Part shown: positions 16,554-17,269 of the stretch, piece by piece
Numbering within the stretch: position 1 is the stretch's first letter
Layout: every line of letters begins with the position of its first letter
NCBI GenBank assembly: GCA_014359855.1
Contig: JACIYQ010000247.1
Location: forward strand, 1 to 17,269
Length of the DNA: 17,269 nt
Source: Parvibaculum sp.
GTDB taxonomy: Bacteria > Pseudomonadota > Alphaproteobacteria > Parvibaculales > Parvibaculaceae
Direction: 5' to 3'
Made by a program: the position numbers and the translations under genes
Notes under the pieces: model-generated
What the model was told of the DNA's origin: nothing
What the model saw: the letters and a program-made list of their open reading frames with translations, nothing else
Databases searched by the model: none

Positions 16554-17269
16554 ATGACCGAGGCGCCTCCTCAAAGCGACGCAGATGGCGATGCGCAGCC
16601 TGATCAGGCTGCCGATGCCGGATCGGCTGCGTCTTTCGAGGAGGGTCCGCCGCGCGGCCCCGCGGAAGAGGCCGACGAAAACACGCTGATCGTCGATCTG
16701 GACGGCTTCGAGGGGCCTCTCGACGTCCTGCTCACGCTTGCGCGAAATCAGAAGGTCGATCTCACGAAGATTTCGATCCTGAAGCTCGCCGAGCAGTATC
16801 TCGACTTCATCACGCAGGCGCGACGGATGGAGCTCGACCTCGCCGCCGACTATCTCGTCATGGCGTCGTGGCTCGCTTTTCTGAAGTCGAAGCTCCTGCT
16901 TCCGCCTCCGGAAGAAGAAGAGGGGCCGTCCGGCGCCGAAATGGCGGCGCGGCTCGCTTTCCAGCTCCAGCGCCTCGAAGCGATGCGCAAGGCGAGCCAG
17001 GAAATCTTCGGCCGGCAGTGCCGGATGGGCATGCATGTCTTCGCGCGCGGCGCGCCGGAAGGTATTCGTCTCATCAGGACGAGCCAGTATCAGGGAACGC
17101 TTTTCGATCTGCTGAAGGCTTATTCCGATCAGCGGCTCAAAGGTCATGAGACCAAATGGGAGCCGAAGCGCCTGCCCATCATGGCGATCGAAGCCGCGCG
17201 GCACCGGCTCGAGCGCATGATGGGCATGATGTTCGACTGGGGGCGGATCGATGGCTATCTGCCGCTGGA
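16554..17269 (+). CDS. scpA: segregation and condensation protein A (5' part, cut by window end)
   Basis: The first 238 codons of ScpA, the kleisin that links the SMC heads and works with ScpB in chromosome condensation and segregation. After an acidic, low-complexity N-terminal extension of about 45 residues comes the kleisin opening IVDLDGFEGPLDVLLTLA (46-63). KVDLTKISILKLAEQYLDFI (67-86) and the SMC-neck-binding helix WLAFLKSKLLL (106-116) follow. Two starts are possible: ATG 16554, used here, and in-frame ATG 16539 five codons upstream; neither has a clear Shine-Dalgarno, and the extension makes the choice uncertain. The 144-bp gap after nagZ contains no terminator I can see. In related genomes scpB usually follows, beyond this window. 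Confidence 0.93.
   Translation, partial: MTEAPPQSDADGDAQPDQAADAGSAASFEEGPPRGPAEEADENTLIVDLDGFEGPLDVLLTLARNQKVDLTKISILKLAEQYLDFITQARRMELDLAADYLVMASWLAFLKSKLLLPPPEEEEGPSGAEMAARLAFQLQRLEAMRKASQEIFGRQCRMGMHVFARGAPEGIRLIRTSQYQGTLFDLLKAYSDQRLKGHETKWEPKRLPIMAIEAARHRLERMMGMMFDWGRIDGYLPL

Overview
This is a high-GC chromosomal stretch from an alphaproteobacterium. The evidence is the gene content and order: a PIMT-like methyltransferase beside tolC, a PopZ-type polar organiser beside valS, and the run dgt, argS, SPOR protein, nagZ, scpA. A Parvibaculum-like or other Hyphomicrobiales-related host is plausible, but that is inference from general resemblance. Most of the window is ordinary core genome. 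I see no phage, integrase, transposase, CRISPR or defence system.

Layout. (1) 56-2574: tRNA-Cys(GCA) on the minus strand, divergent from a methyltransferase of the isoaspartyl-methyltransferase family and a TolC outer-membrane channel. (2) 2693-6404: popZ and valS, separated by a paired palindromic repeat. (3) 6405-8349: a small accessory patch. It holds a second repeat pair, an alcohol dehydrogenase reduced to its two ends by an internal deletion, a secreted Sel1-repeat protein, an EthD-fold protein without a normal start codon, and a third repeat pair. (4) 8350-11392: an M81/MlrC-type metallopeptidase convergent with exodeoxyribonuclease III, then an ErpA/IscA-type Fe-S carrier on the minus strand. 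(5) 11535-17269: dgt, argS, SPOR protein, nagZ and scpA (cut by the window end), all on the plus strand and tightly packed, with a 1-nt overlap (argS/SPOR) and a 4-nt overlap (SPOR/nagZ).

How the genes relate. The right-hand block joins dNTP control (Dgt), translation (ArgS), cell-wall binding (SPOR), wall recycling (NagZ) and chromosome condensation (ScpA), all functions of growing and dividing cells. PopZ on the left is a pole and centromere organiser. The middle patch looks like a place where small insertions and deletions have been tolerated.

Points most worth a second look: three inverted pairs of REP-like palindromes from two families, with compensated base changes between the arms; the in-frame ADH deletion remnant that keeps its ribosome binding site and terminator; a segment of about 380 bp in the 3' third of valS with clearly lower GC and different codon use; and the EthD gene whose strong Shine-Dalgarno leads into ATC-ATA instead of ATG. 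None of these amounts to a demonstrated new system.
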